From: Gnetum montanum
Taxonomy: Eukaryota > Streptophyta > Gnetopsida > Gnetales > Gnetaceae
Length of the DNA stretch: 64,000 nt
NCBI GenBank assembly: GCA_015680685.1
Contig: MNCI01008374.1
Location: 318,475-382,474 of the forward strand
Reading direction: 5' to 3'
Below the pieces are notes generated by a model, which searched no databases, had not been told where the DNA came from, and worked only from the letters and a program-made list of their open reading frames with translations. The position numbers were made by a program, and so were the translations under genes. Every line of letters starts with the position of its first letter. The first letter of the stretch is position 1. This document shows, piece by piece, positions 31,433 through 43,271 of this stretch.

Positions 31433-34400
31433 AACTGAGTAAAAAATTGTCCTTGAGTTTCCTCTTACAATTTGGAAGGTATGAACTTTTATTTACAACA
31501 CACATGATTTGACACACACATGACACACACATATGACACAACATCAACTGACTGACCCTTCAAGTGCCTGAGTATACAGAGAAGGAAAAATTACAAAAAT
31601 GGTGGTGTTCAGAGATAAAATTGAACACCCTGTTGATCTTGGACTCTTTGTTGTGTAAAAGAATGAAAAAATTACTGGAGAAGATCACATCGTCCTTGGT
31701 GGCGATGGTTCCAACGGACCTTCACCAGCCCCTGGCCCATGCGGTAGTGGTGGCATGAATGATGGCTGCCCCATGGCAATTGCAACTTCTAGAGGCAACT
31801 AGAAAGCCTCCAAGAGGGTCCTCATTTTTTTCTCTTTGCTTCTAAGATCATTCACTGTCCAGGCGGCTTCACCAATGTGTGCTAGAATTGGAACCTCCCA
31901 AGGGCATGGCAGCGTCGGGCAGAGTTCTTTTAAGTTGACAAACTAGGCTACGAACTACTTCTATTCGATGTCGAACACTTAGATTAATGTCTGCAGCTAC
32001 TAGTAGTCATTCATTTGATGGGCCAAGTTCTCTGCAACGACACATTTTCCTTCAAAACTTGTGCGGAGAACCTTGAGTTCCGTGTTTACTATTTCCAATT
32101 TCTACTTTGTCGCTTTGTGTGCTTGGAACTCGCCCTCATATAAAGAATACGAGGTGGCCAATTGCTTCTCCAAATCAAACTATGGTCTCCCAGCTGTGAG
32201 CATAGCTAGGTTTGTATAGCGAAGGTTGGCAAGCTTCATATACTCTATCATTTCCTTAATCTGTAGTTCCTTGAGGTAGATTTTAGCTTGATTGTAGGCA
32301 TTCAACCCATCAAAGATAGGTTGCTATACCTCACCTCCTTCTCAGAGTTGTTGGAGCACTTGGTTTAGCTTAGCCTTTGTGACTTGAATCTATTTCTCAT
32401 TCACTTCCTTTTGCAATCCCACTTGGTCCCTGTAATGATTCTTGACTTTTTCAAATTTTAGGACCTCGTTCTTCCAAGCAGTGATTTCGATGGTAGATTT
32501 TTGTCACAAAGATCGAACCTCCTCCATGGATAGACTTCAATTCTCAATGGCCAAAAGTCTCACATCTGCATTCACCTTGGCTAGCTCTTCCTACTGTTGG
32601 TGAATAAAATTTGCCATGTGCTCATTTTCAGCACCAACATTACGCAGGCAATAGACCTCTGTAGTCAACCTAACGTTCTCCTGGCAAACCTCTATCAAGT
32701 CCTTATTTAAATGATATTTCTGAGTGTCTACCAAATACTTATCAAAGATTACCAACTCTTGCTCATCCTTAACTATCTGAACTTTAACCTAAAGCTATTG
32801 AAAAGATTCATCTCTTATGAGCTCATGGTTGATAAGAGTTGGATCGGCAAGTTGGGTTCTTAACTAGGCGACTTCTGTTGTCATGCTTTGACAAGTGGCT
32901 TGAGCAGCTTCAAGTTGCCCTTCCAAAATGAGGCTCTTCCCCCTTGCCAAAAGCAACTCTGACTGGGTTGTAGTGATGTTATCCAGAAGGTCAAAGACAT
33001 TTGGAAGTGGTTGCTCGGTTCCCACCAGTTGGTCCAACAGTTCTTCGTGTTGTGCTACATTAATCCTACTACATGAGGTTCTGGCGGATGCCTATACATC
33101 TTGAAGCCCATGTACATCTAGTACAGGCGTTGCCAATGCATTAAGAGCCATAGTAATCATATCAGCAACCACTTCAACCACAATCTCTTATCCTTGGTGC
33201 TGCATCACCAGGATTTTCGCCCCCTTGCCATCTTCCAAGCATATCGAGAAGGTAGCGGAATTCCCTAAGATTTCAGGGAATAGCTATTGAGTTGATACTA
33301 TTACCTTTTGGATGCTAGGATCTGTTCTTACTGGCACTTGCGTTCAAGCAGTAGAGAACATCAGCCCTACTCTTTCTAGCAAACTGACTAATCGAGCCAC
33401 TTGCTCCAGGTGGCTCATTGCAAGGTGATAGACTGAAGGGTATTCGTCTCCACCAGTCCTTCCAGATTGCTCTTGCTAGCTTAAGAGCAATTGTCAGATT
33501 TCACGGATGTGTTTTGCAATACCCTAAACCCAACCTCATTATTTTTGCAGGTGGTGGAGGTGGTTGCTACTCTTCCTTCGTCTGTGTAGTGGTAGGAGTC
33601 CTATCCTTTATCATTTCATGTCATGAGGCAATCGGGGTGTGCCGGAGTGTATCATTGGCATACCGTGCTATCCCTGCCTGTTTACACAACTTTCTAATTA
33701 GGTAGGGGAAGGGGAGAGCTCGTCTTCCACATTTTCTTTCGGCGAACCTCTTTTCAATTTCCAAGAATATCAACTGTGGAAGACTCATTGGAAATTTCCC
33801 ACTTAGGGCGGCACATGCACGAGTGAAGAAGGTCGTGATTTTGCTGGGTATCACCATTGGGTTTAGGTGGTAAGATGTGATCTTTGAATACACCCTCTCC
33901 ATGGTTGTTAGAGTGTCAAACTCCTTGCGATCTACCCCATAGCACTGCCTGATCCACTCCCCCTTTACCTTAGGGTTTACTTGTTTCGGGATCTCTGCCA
34001 CATCTACTCTAGTCTCTGGAAACCCTAGAGCTTGTGTTATTGCCTCTACAGAGTAAGAGACATAGATGTCCTTGATTCTTACCCTAGATCCCAGTTGCTG
34101 ATTTGTCTAGAAGAGGTATGTCTCCCCTAGGTACCATTCATCACTAGTTGTGATAATTGGCAACATAGGAGAGTTTTGAAGTTGAAGTCTTACATCTTCT
34201 GGTGCGTTCTCGAGAAATGGTCCAAAATTTAACTCTTGGAGGACCATTCGTTGCACTTCTCATGGCTTGATAGCATCAAGACATGCTTGGGTCAGGGTGA
34301 CCTCAAGTCATGGTGCTATCCCTGGAGTTTCATCCCCTTGCGATTGCTCATTGGGAATCTCCTCTTCAGGAATCTAATGGATAGATTCCACATTAGGACC

Positions 34401-34538
34401 TTCATGGAGGGGGCCAGTTGCATGAGAGCCCCCCATGTGCTCTGGTTACTGTACACCTCATCCTCTTCCTATTCATGGACGCTTGTCCCTAGGTTATGAT
34501 GGTCCTTCGCCCCTTGGATGCCTTGGTTTTGGTGCCAT
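31433..34538 (-). pseudogene. Element C ORF3 (post-integrase protein with coiled coil)
   Basis: Starts at minus-strand ATG 34536-34538 (MAPKPRHPRGEG), directly after an acceptor AG. The first 300 or so codons hold LNFGPFLENAPEDV, EWYLGETYLF and the open stretch 33621-34001 with FFTRACAALSGKFPMSLPQL and LPFPYLIRKLCKQAG. This resembles the domain Pfam calls 'putative plant transposon protein' (from memory). The remaining roughly 600 codons are E/K/Q/L-rich with heptad-like spacing (VKNHYRDQVGLQKEVNEKQ near 32390-32440), suggesting a long coiled coil. No membrane segment was seen, so an envelope role is not supported. Many stops. Role unknown. Confidence 0.72.
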
Positions 34539-34828
34539 CTGCAATCAAACATAACCACCCATTAGACTATGCACAAGTAGATCAAAATGGTCCTTATACA
34601 CCTTCTCAGTTCGACTAAGTTATGATGCTGGCATGGGCATTCCATTAAATCCCCCGGAGTGTTAATTCACAAGTTAGAGCCAAAAATAATCAAGGGATAA
34701 GATGGAGTTTAAGCTATTTTTTTCTTCCCTTTAGAGGTGCAAAGTCTTAATTAAATAATTAATTAATTAATTAATTAATTAATTAATTACACATAGGCTT
34801 CACCCCCCCCCCATGACTGAGAGCATAC
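34539..34828 (-). other. Predicted intron in element C ORF3 leader
   Basis: Minus strand CAGAG/GTATGC donor (from 34828) and TTGATTGCAG acceptor ending at 34539, directly before the ORF3 ATG. Homologous to the intron predicted in A (20827-21136). Confidence 0.55.
34749..34788. repeat. Microsatellite (AATT)n
   Basis: About ten uninterrupted four-base units inside the predicted ORF3-leader intron of element C. Confidence 0.95.
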
Positions 34829-34865
34829 CTCTGGGTGCTTAAGAGGGTAAGGATCAATTGACGTG

Positions 34866-36649
34866 TGAAACACCACTAATTTTGGCCTAACACTTCGAAA
34901 CGAGAAAAACTTAGAGCCTTTTGAGCTTTTGGGAGGCAAAAATTTGACTAAGGCATGGAACTCACATCGGCTTGTCATACTAGGCTTGCTCACACTGGGC
35001 TTTTCAAGCTAGGCTTGCCCTCAGCGTGAGAAACTTCAACAACTTCAAGATCAAGTCAAAGATGGTCCAATCTGAGGGTGCAAGTCATCTTCATAAGGCC
35101 ACTGTTGTCCACTTCAAATTTCAACATTTGAGAGTTTGAATTTTGGGCCATATTGCACAAATTTTCTTAGTCACGTTGAGGTCATGCTTAGGTCATGTTC
35201 AACTCATGCTGGCAGCGTGAGTCCAACGTGACTACTAATCATGCCCAGCGTGAACAAACTTCAAGAGCCTTAAAGCTTAGTCAAAATGGTTTGACTTCGA
35301 AGGTGCAAGCCATCCTCAAGGTCCATTGATGACTACTTCAAGTCCTAGCCTCTAGAATTCTAGACTTTAGGTCTAAAACCACAAAGATTTTGTTACTCAT
35401 GCTCAGGTCACGCTGGGGTCATGCTCAGCTCATGCTGGCAACGTGAGCTACCAAAAGTGGCTCAAATCGAGGCATACCCAAGCTCAGGTTTCAACATGTA
35501 GTCCACTCTCAGGGTCAACCATAGTCAGGAAATTGTTGCACTCAAAGAATAGGCTTCAAAGATCAAAATTTGGTGTGAAATGTATCATTTTCATCTTACT
35601 CAGACTCAGGTCATGCTCAGGTCATGCTGAGCTCACGCTGGCAGCATGAGTCTAGTGTGAGTACTGATCATGCCCAGTCAAAAGCACTCCAAACACACAC
35701 TGAGGACACACTAAGAAAAAATAAACTCACATTGGAAGCTTTTGTAAAATAGAAATGCCTCAAATAGCCACAAAACCACTCACATCAGCATCCTACAGCA
35801 GTCAGTCCATGGATCGAGAAGTTCCAAGCGAACTGGAGTCAGTTTTTCTTATTGTACACCATCATTTTTATTGTAAATTTTCACCATTTGTGAGCTTGTC
35901 AAGCTCTTATGCTCCAAATTTTATTTGCTTCTATGGGTGTAAGCTAGCTTGCATAAGCCAATACATGATGTAAGATACAGTGCATCTGGTCAAGAACATA
36001 GCCTTCCTACGCATGTCCAATTCACACACAGCTATCCATCAAACACCTATCACACGATCCGTTTCCCTCTCATCTCTCAGCCATTGATCTCATCCATGAA
36101 TTCCACACTTGAGCCTAGCCAAACCTTATAAATACCCCATCCATTCACATAAACGGGGTTAGCAATTTTGGAGGCTGATGGCTTTGGGAGCATTGAATAG
36201 CAATTTTGGATGCTCAGGCGCATGTGACTCCTAGCACCCAAGCACCGTAAGCACATCACTCCGAGGCTTAGCGCTTGACTTACCATCCACACATGCAACT
36301 ATGCTTTGACTAGTGCACATCCTTGTTTAAGCAATATAATATAGTTTATTATTTCCTTCCATTACATTGTTTGCTCTATTTTGATCTATTTTATGCTTCT
36401 GTATACACCGTCGTAGTTATGCTTTGTTTACATTCCGTATGTCACCAATTATGATAACCCCAATGCAAGTCATAGCTTACGCTCGAGGAAGTCCTTAGTT
36501 GATTTGCGTGCAGACCATCCAAGGCACTCTACCTTCATTTTCTTTTCTAGCTTTCCCTCACACGAAGGTAGGGTTGGCTATGTCTCTCTAGAAATCTTTC
36601 AACGTTTTTTTTCACTTCCAGCCTCACGTCGACGATTTTGGTCAGCACA
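34866..36649 (+). repeat. Element T 5' LTR
   Basis: TGAAACACC...GTCAGCACA. TATA box TATAAATA at 36127-36134. The first kilobase is full of short dyads such as CTCACGCTGGCAGC and AGCGTGAG. Partner of 43272-45030. Confidence 0.95.
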
Positions 36650-36655
36650 ATAAAT

Positions 36656-36674
36656 TGGCGCTAGAAGGAGGGCC
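36656..36674 (+). other. Element T primer binding site
   Basis: TGGCGCTAGAAGGAGGGCC, six bases after the LTR. A TGGCGC-type site as in other Tat-like elements; the tRNA is not assigned. Confidence 0.75.
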
Positions 36675-37027
36675 AACTTGTTTACTGTCCTGTTAAAATG
36701 TTGATCACGCTACCTTTTAAACATTGCACAGACCAAGTGCTAAACTCAAGCTAAGCTTGCTTAAGCCCAGCTTGCTCAAGTTCACCCTAGTCTACTCATG
36801 CTAAACCTAGTCTGCTCACGTTAAATTAAGCAGGCGTACAACCCTGCAAAACTCTTATGTTACGACCAGTACTTCAACTCTGTAACTACATCATCAGAAC
36901 CCAAATAGCATACACACGTTGCTTAAACAAGCTGCTTCATAGATAGCCTACCAAGTAATGTTCCCATCACCACCATCGACCAATCATAGTGAGCTCCTCT
37001 CAGTACTTGCAACCTGCATCTTGCCTG

Positions 37028-37145
37028 GTACACACCTAGCTTGTCAAGCTAGCTCACTCACACCTGGCTTGTCAAGTCGAGTTTACTTACACCTAGCTTG
37101 TCAAGCTAGCTCACTCACACCTAGCTTGTCAAGCCCAGTTTACAT
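37028..37145 (+). repeat. Leader tandem repeat in element T, 4 x about 28 bp
   Basis: Four copies of CACACCTAGCTTGTCAAGCT followed by AGCTCACT or CAGTTTAC variants, in the gag leader. TAGCTTGTCAAGCTA is a near-perfect dyad. Confidence 0.85.
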
Positions 37146-37180
37146 ATGCCACTATGGAATCTTCCTAGATCAACACAACG

Positions 37181-39250
37181 ATGTTGCAAATCTCTGACTT
37201 TGGTGCTAGGACCTCAAACCCTGTGACTGCGATAGAACCCATAACTATCATTGAACAGATAAACCCTCAAGGTTCAACTTGCCAGTTACTTAGGCTACAG
37301 GGAAAGGACCCTACTTATGAAATCCTCACACCAAAACAATATAACTTCATTTTTGTGAAGATTCAAGCTAACTTGCCTATTGATTGCATAGAAAGAGAAG
37401 CAAAGAGAATCTATGAGCTCATTTACAAGGAAGGTCATGAGTTCACTCCCTTAGTATTTGACATGATCCCCCTTTCCAAGCCCCATCATCAACTCATATC
37501 TCAGCTTCTCATGGTAAGGAATCAAACCTTATAGCCACCTCTGATAAAGCCTCAGAGCGGAGATGAGGAAGATGACTTTGCTGCCCAATGTGAGCATGGG
37601 GATTCATACCATACCGTCAATCCTCATGCCCATACAAACCCATCATTCCAACCTTTCCTGGAAGAAACCATACTTCCTCCTGTATCCGCAAACACTCGAG
37701 CACTATTTTCTCTATAGGAACTACCCACTTCCATTCCCACCTTCTCCATGCCCAACATTCAATCTGATACGTCCATCTCCATCATACCTCTAGTCGCCAC
37801 GTTATCCTCTCCTTCGCAAGTATAGTCCCAACAACCCCCTCCTCAAAGTAATGTAGGATCAATCTTCTGACCTCAAGTAATTGGGATGCCATCAGTTATA
37901 CCATCTTCCATGTCCACCCATTACATACCATAAGTATAAACCCATGGAGCACCTCTGATTACTTCAGCCCAACATGTTCAGGGTGTCACCTCACAACCTG
38001 TGGCTAGGCTGTGGGTTTCACCAGCTATTCAGCAATACCAACCTACTCACTACAATGTACCACACCCTACAATCCCATCTCTAAATTTTTCTCTTCCACA
38101 ACAACCAACAATCCAATAGTCTCACGTTCCATAGACAATGCAACAATTAAACTACTACCAATCGCAATCTACCCAACCAACCAGTTTGCCTACCATCTAA
38201 GAGTGGGCAAACACAAAGAAAATGATGCACTCATTAACTAAGGAGGTAAAGCACCTTAAAACTATAAACATTGAGAAAGTCAAGGTGCTAGACTTCTATC
38301 AAGCTGACCCAATCAACCCTTCAGTTCCACCGTTAACCTTACCAAAGGGAATCCCATTACCTCAACTAACCAAATATAATGAAGAGGGAGATCCAAACGT
38401 CCATATGGTAACATTTCAATTAGAATGTCTATTGCTTCAAGCCTAGCCTCATGTAATTTTGCATGTATTTGCTATGTCCTTTACAGGAAAAGCCTTAGAA
38501 TGATACCAAGCTTTACCCTGCAACTCCATATCCTCTCTAGAGGATTTGTTACATCAGTTTGTTACCTATTTCAAATATAATTTAAAGCCTGAAGCCACAC
38601 TAGATAGCCTGATTTAGATTAAAAAAGCACTATTAGAGCCAGTACAAAAATTTATCCAAAGGTGGAGTGCAGCCATGAATGAACTTCACGAGCCCATCCC
38701 TGAGACATACTTGCTTACCATCCTTAAGGCTGTCATGAATGACTTCATCAAATCAAAAATTTATTATTTGAATAACCGTACTTTTAGTCAAGCATTGACA
38801 CAATTTAAGAACATAGAAGAGGTGGCGCAAGCAAGTAATGACCCAGCTTACTTAGCCTTTAGGAGCCAACATATGAGGAAGGATAAGGATAAATCCAAAA
38901 CGACAGTAGCAGCAATGGCAGAGACAGTCCAACCTAACAATTCAGGACAAAAAGGAAAAAAAAACCACATACATGGATCACACTCATACATTTGAACAAA
39001 AAGATCCTACCCAATACACACCCTTTCCTATGAAGCCTTCACAATTATTAGATCAACTTCTACGGGCTGGGTTAATCAAACACAAACAAATGTCCCCCGC
39101 GGCATCCCAAAAACACGATCGATTCTATGAGTTGGCTAAGAACCCAAATTTAGCAATAGCCAATGAGCCCCCCATACCAAGAGGCTTTAGTTTGGACAGG
39201 TTTTGCAAGTATCACCAATGGTGTGGGCATGGAACTGACTACTAATTCAC
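37181..39250 (+). pseudogene. Element T gag
   Basis: N-terminal open stretch 37181-37534 (YEILTPKQYNFIFVKIQANL). A P/S/Q-rich linker follows. The gag core is at 38222-38995 with YNEEGDPNVHMVTFQLECLL, SFTGKALE, LEDLLHQFVTYFKYNL and VQKFIQRWSAAMNEL. A terminal zinc-knuckle-like sequence CKYHQWCGHGTDY lies near 39205, as in Tat gag (usual CKFH..HGH.TE.C). Stops at about 37534, 38446 and 38500 and a frame change near 38995 show it is not functional. Gag would form the particle. Confidence 0.82.
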
Positions 39251-40200
39251 CTTAAAACAAGATATACAACGCATGATTGACAGGGGTGAAATAGTATTTG
39301 ACGAGGCAAACTTAGTAAAGTCCCAAAACCAACCCATGGGGGTCTATAAGGATCCTCTTAATACTAAGGACTCCCCATATGTGATTAACACTATCCATGT
39401 GGACAATGGACAAGACATCCTTCGAAAACCTTTTGTAATTTGCAAGTCTTCTGAAACTACATCTACCTCAACACCTTCCCAAACTCCTTTTTTCATACGC
39501 ACATTCCTTGCACCACAAAAACCATTCTTCATTCATGTACCTCCTTTTTTCGTAGTAGCAACCACGCCATTAGAAACCTAACCCACTCCCTTTGTGATCC
39601 GGGAGCCAAAACACCCTGACATGCAACCCCCTACAGTTCCCCCGCGACCCTTGCGAGAGCGCCTTGTTGACAAGCTGACAAGAGAGTACCTAGAGAAAGA
39701 ACATCATGGGCACGAATTGGGACCACCGAAGCCCATACTGCTAAATGTTGTTCCTATGGTTCCGTCCACTAGTGAGCCTAGCACAAGTCATTGAGACAAG
39801 GATACCAACACTCTCAGTGTCCCAAACTCAACATTCCTAGTTACTAACACAAGAATCCCTCCACGAGAGATACAAATGTTGGGTCAAATGGACCAAGTCT
39901 CCATAGACAAGAGCATCCCAAGTGGTAAGGATCTAGTGAGTGATTGACCCAATTCACACAGGCTTTGAAACAAAAGAACACCTCCTTAAACTTGTACGAT
40001 CTAGTGATGACCTCACTAGTACATCATGAAGCTCTCATGCATATGTTGACTTCGATTCCTGTTAGTGAGGACCTTCCCATAAATGAGCCATCCATTTATG
40101 TAGTACTGTCCCCACAACCTCAAAAATCGAGGCCCACATCCCTAGAATTTCATGACAATGATATTAAGCAAGATGAAAAAATTGAGAGGTCACTACAGCC
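39251..40200 (+). pseudogene. Element T gag-protease linker
   Basis: Open pieces 39273-39581, 39594-39794 and 39944-40213 encode a P/T-rich linker after IQRMIDRGEIVFD (39268-39306), the usual post-knuckle helix of Tat gag. No catalytic motif. Frames are interrupted by stops. Confidence 0.65.
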
Positions 40201-40203
40201 CCT

Positions 40204-40879
40204 ATGTTCATAACAATACAAGTCAACCACTTCAAGATACGTAGGGTGCATGTCGATGACGGTGCAGCAACAAACGTAATACCTTTTTCCTATCATCAAA
40301 AAACTGGGTCTTACAGAGCAAATACGGCCCACAACAACTTCCTTTTTAAAATCCTTCAGTGGTTCCTGTGTCGTGGTAAAAGGCATGATTACCTTGGATT
40401 TTGTAGCAGGGGACCAATTCCCCACATCGGTTCAATTCGTAGTGGTTGATGAAATGCTGGGGTTCAATCTGATTCTAGAACAAGCTTGGTTAGCTCAACT
40501 TAGAGCTGTGTCCTCACCAATCCATCAAGAAATCCACCTACCTTATGAGGGCAGTGAAATCATCATACACGGGGACACGACAACATCACTCACTTCCTCG
40601 CACTCAGGAATGGATCAAGGGTTAGAGATTGAGTTCTCTAAGCCTAAACAAGAAACCATGAGCACACTTCAAGACACAAACCAACCGTTAACCCATGATC
40701 CTACTAGAACTGAGGAAGCACTAGATGTCATAGACATAGGAGCCATTCCCGCTGACGTCTCATGGTCGGAGCTACCTTTTGACATCTTCAGTAAAGGGGA
40801 AGGGGAGTATAAGATCATACCTACATGTCCCACCCCTCATGTCAAACTACAAAGAATAAAAAAACAACTCAATTACTAG
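40204..40879 (+). pseudogene. Element T aspartic protease
   Basis: Reads IRRVHVDDGAATNVIPF (DDGA where DSGS/DDGS is usual) at about 40237-40287. In another frame from 40373 it reads ITLDFVAGDQFPTSVQFVVVD, GFNLILEQAWLAQL, AVSSPIHQEIHLPY, the flap and C-terminal landmarks of Tat protease. A frameshift near 40370 separates the two halves. The open tail runs to 40879, where RT should begin but does not. Confidence 0.8.
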
Positions 40880-41639
40880 AGCAAACTATCAAGCGTCTGG
40901 AATGACGTTAAACTACCAACCGTCCAGTATGACGTTAAACTGCCAGCGAATGTCCACAATGATGTTAAACTAGCCATGGTCAGAAATGGCCAATTCCTTT
41001 TAAGCCTCCTAAAACTGTTATTGCTTTCAGTCCACTATGGCCTAAAACTAGTAATCCCTCTTTCTTTTTTTCAATACAAATACAATGGTCCACCATGACT
41101 CTAAACTGATGTGCACAACCCAAAATGGCCTTAAACTAGCGCTGAATATGTTGCAAGTTTACAAACTCTCGTTGCATTATGTCAAATTTTCATTTACATG
41201 TTGCAAGTTGGAATCTCAATTCATGCATTCTCATTACTTTTCTTTTTACAAATATCTGGCTTATGTTTTGTTCTACATTTTGGAATCTCATTTTACATTC
41301 AGCTANTGATTAAATCCATATCATTACATATGTCCTCATACATTTCCATTAGACATAAAAAATCCAAAACATTTGGTAGTTAAAGCTGGACTAGCAGTTA
41401 GCTCACACATTAGTACTAGGAGGGGGCTAGCCCCCAAAATCCTCCACATCATCCACTCCCGCTCCACTGGGGCCAGCCTCATCATTACTATGTCCCTACA
41501 ACGGAACGAAAAACAAACAAACAGGTAAACATAACAAAACAACTCATGAATAAAAAACCTGGAAGAACAGTAACACTAACACTAAAAACAATAAAACCAT
41601 ACAAAAGTAGATGCCATAATAAAACACTCACAGGTGAAG
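40880..41639 (+). other. Element T pol-deletion region
   Basis: No RT, RNase H or integrase core. Contains minisatellite units (40890-41115), AT-rich sequence with an N at 41306, and a palindrome GGGGGCTAGCCCCC (41422-41435). The sequence from about 41340 to 41640 has no recognised homology. Confidence 0.55.
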
Positions 41640-41760
41640 AGGGCCTTACTTAGTCACCAAGGCATACAATAACGAAGCATTCAAACTTGCTGACATGGAT
41701 GGGAACAAGTTCGCTAATCCCACAAATCACCTATACATGAAATGGTACTATGTCTGATGA
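41640..41760 (+). pseudogene. Element T integrase C-terminal remnant
   Basis: Plus-strand frame YLVTKAYNNEAFKLADMDG, then KFANPTNHLYMKWYYV and a stop, matching the end of P's integrase (LTKVYNNEAFKLI...VNHSYLKLYYT). Only the last 40 or so codons remain, which fixes the 3' end of the pol deletion. Confidence 0.8.
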
Positions 41761-41764
41761 ACTT

Positions 41765-42115
41765 GAGGTATGTAATGGTCCTGGCATCATGACCTAAAAT
41801 TGATACCATAGAATGGTCCTAGGGCTATGACTTGAAATTGGCACCATAGAGTGTCCTGGCGTCATGATAGTAAACTGACACCATAGAGCTCCATCCGGTA
41901 TGACACTAAACTACCACATTTATCTACCATGATGTAAAAATAGTATGTAAAGTCCACTAAGACTATAAACTAGTTTTCCTCTTCACAGTCTGCTATGAAT
42001 ATAAACTAGCATTGCACTGTCCGCTACGACGCTAAACTGGCACCGTCCAAAGGGTTATGATGTGAAACTAACCCACAATAGTCTACTAAGACTATAAACT
42101 GGTGACATCATTTAT
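41765..42115 (+). repeat. Element T 3' minisatellite
   Basis: Diverged units of the pattern GTCCACTAAGACTATAAACT with variable spacers, the same unit as in P (16440-16740). A second block of units is at 40890-41115. Confidence 0.8.
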
Positions 42116-43271
42116 GACCAAGTGATACTTGAAAAGATATGTTGCTGCAATTGGCTGTACGTGCTCCATAAAGACTTGCTGCATAATTTGTCTCATGGAC
42201 CCTAATGAAGCTGATGCTATTCATGATTTTGTCTACTTTGAAATTGCACATAGTGGCTCCATCCCCTTGGTTGTATTCAAGTTTAAAGTACTTAGTTAAT
42301 CGAATCATTTGTGGTTTTCTTGTCTTCTTGGAGTTGTGTTTGCAGGATGACACACCTAAGGCATTCACACACAGATGCACTTCATCATGATGACAAGGTA
42401 TCACATTCTTCCTGACGCATGCAACTGGGTTAATCAATCCATTCACAAGTACATTCCTGAATCCTGATACATTCCCTATTTCCCATCATATTCCCCTTAT
42501 CCTATTCAATTACACCCTCTTGATACATTCTACTCATCCCAAAGCTCTTGGTACACTGTTGCACACTGTGTTTCTCTAAGCAATTGAAATGCAAAACACA
42601 GTACACGATACATGATACAAATGCAAGCACATGAGCACGAGTATAGTGCTGAAAGTAATCTCTTTTAAAAAAACAAAAAAAAAGAAAAAAAATAAACAAA
42701 AAGAAAAGGAACAAAAAGATCAAAGAGCAAAATGCACAGAAAAAGTCTTCATGACCCCGTTGACATCATAGACCAAAGATCATTGGCTCTTCTCATACAA
42801 GCCCCAAGAGGGAAGGCAATTGTCTTGGAAAAATAGTTACACTCGTGTCTCAAATGATCATGTTGCACATCATTGTGTGGCTTTGGCTATTTACAACTAG
42901 CTCCTGTAAACATTCCACAAGAGTCTTTTTTCTCCAAAGAATGCACCTTCTATGTCTTGGTTCTGAGTTTGCTAAACACTGGCTACTGACAAGGACTAAA
43001 CCTATGGCTTGTTTACATGAGAGCATTCCTCTCCCACAATTCCAACAGTAACTATAACCCTTGATCACCTCCTAATTCCACTCAATTACAACCAATCCCC
43101 TTGCATCTTGAACAACATTTCCCCAATCCCATGTACTTTTGAACATGATGTGATGACATCTAGCCAGGGGCTAATGGATAATGCTTGGTACTTTGTTGAT
43201 CGTGGTGTTTTGTACTTATTTGTTGATGCCTCTTGGGTGGATTGCTCCAGATGTCAATAAAGAGGGACCAA
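42116..43271 (+). other. Element T 3' region: splice acceptor, A-rich tract, PPT
   Basis: Acceptor-like GAGTTGTGTTTGCAG/GATGA (CAG at 42343-42345) with following TTCATCATGATGACAAGG, homologous to P 17339-17404. A-rich tract at 42666-42720. PPT AAAGAGGGACCAA (43259-43271). No ORF supported. Confidence 0.6.

Noticed and set aside
34749-34788. (AATT)n run as a functional element
   Set aside because: Simple microsatellite, absent from A at the homologous place.
37028-37145. Regular repeats resembling a CRISPR array
   Set aside because: Units are contiguous and imperfect with no unique spacers, the sequence is plant retroelement leader, and no cas genes are present.
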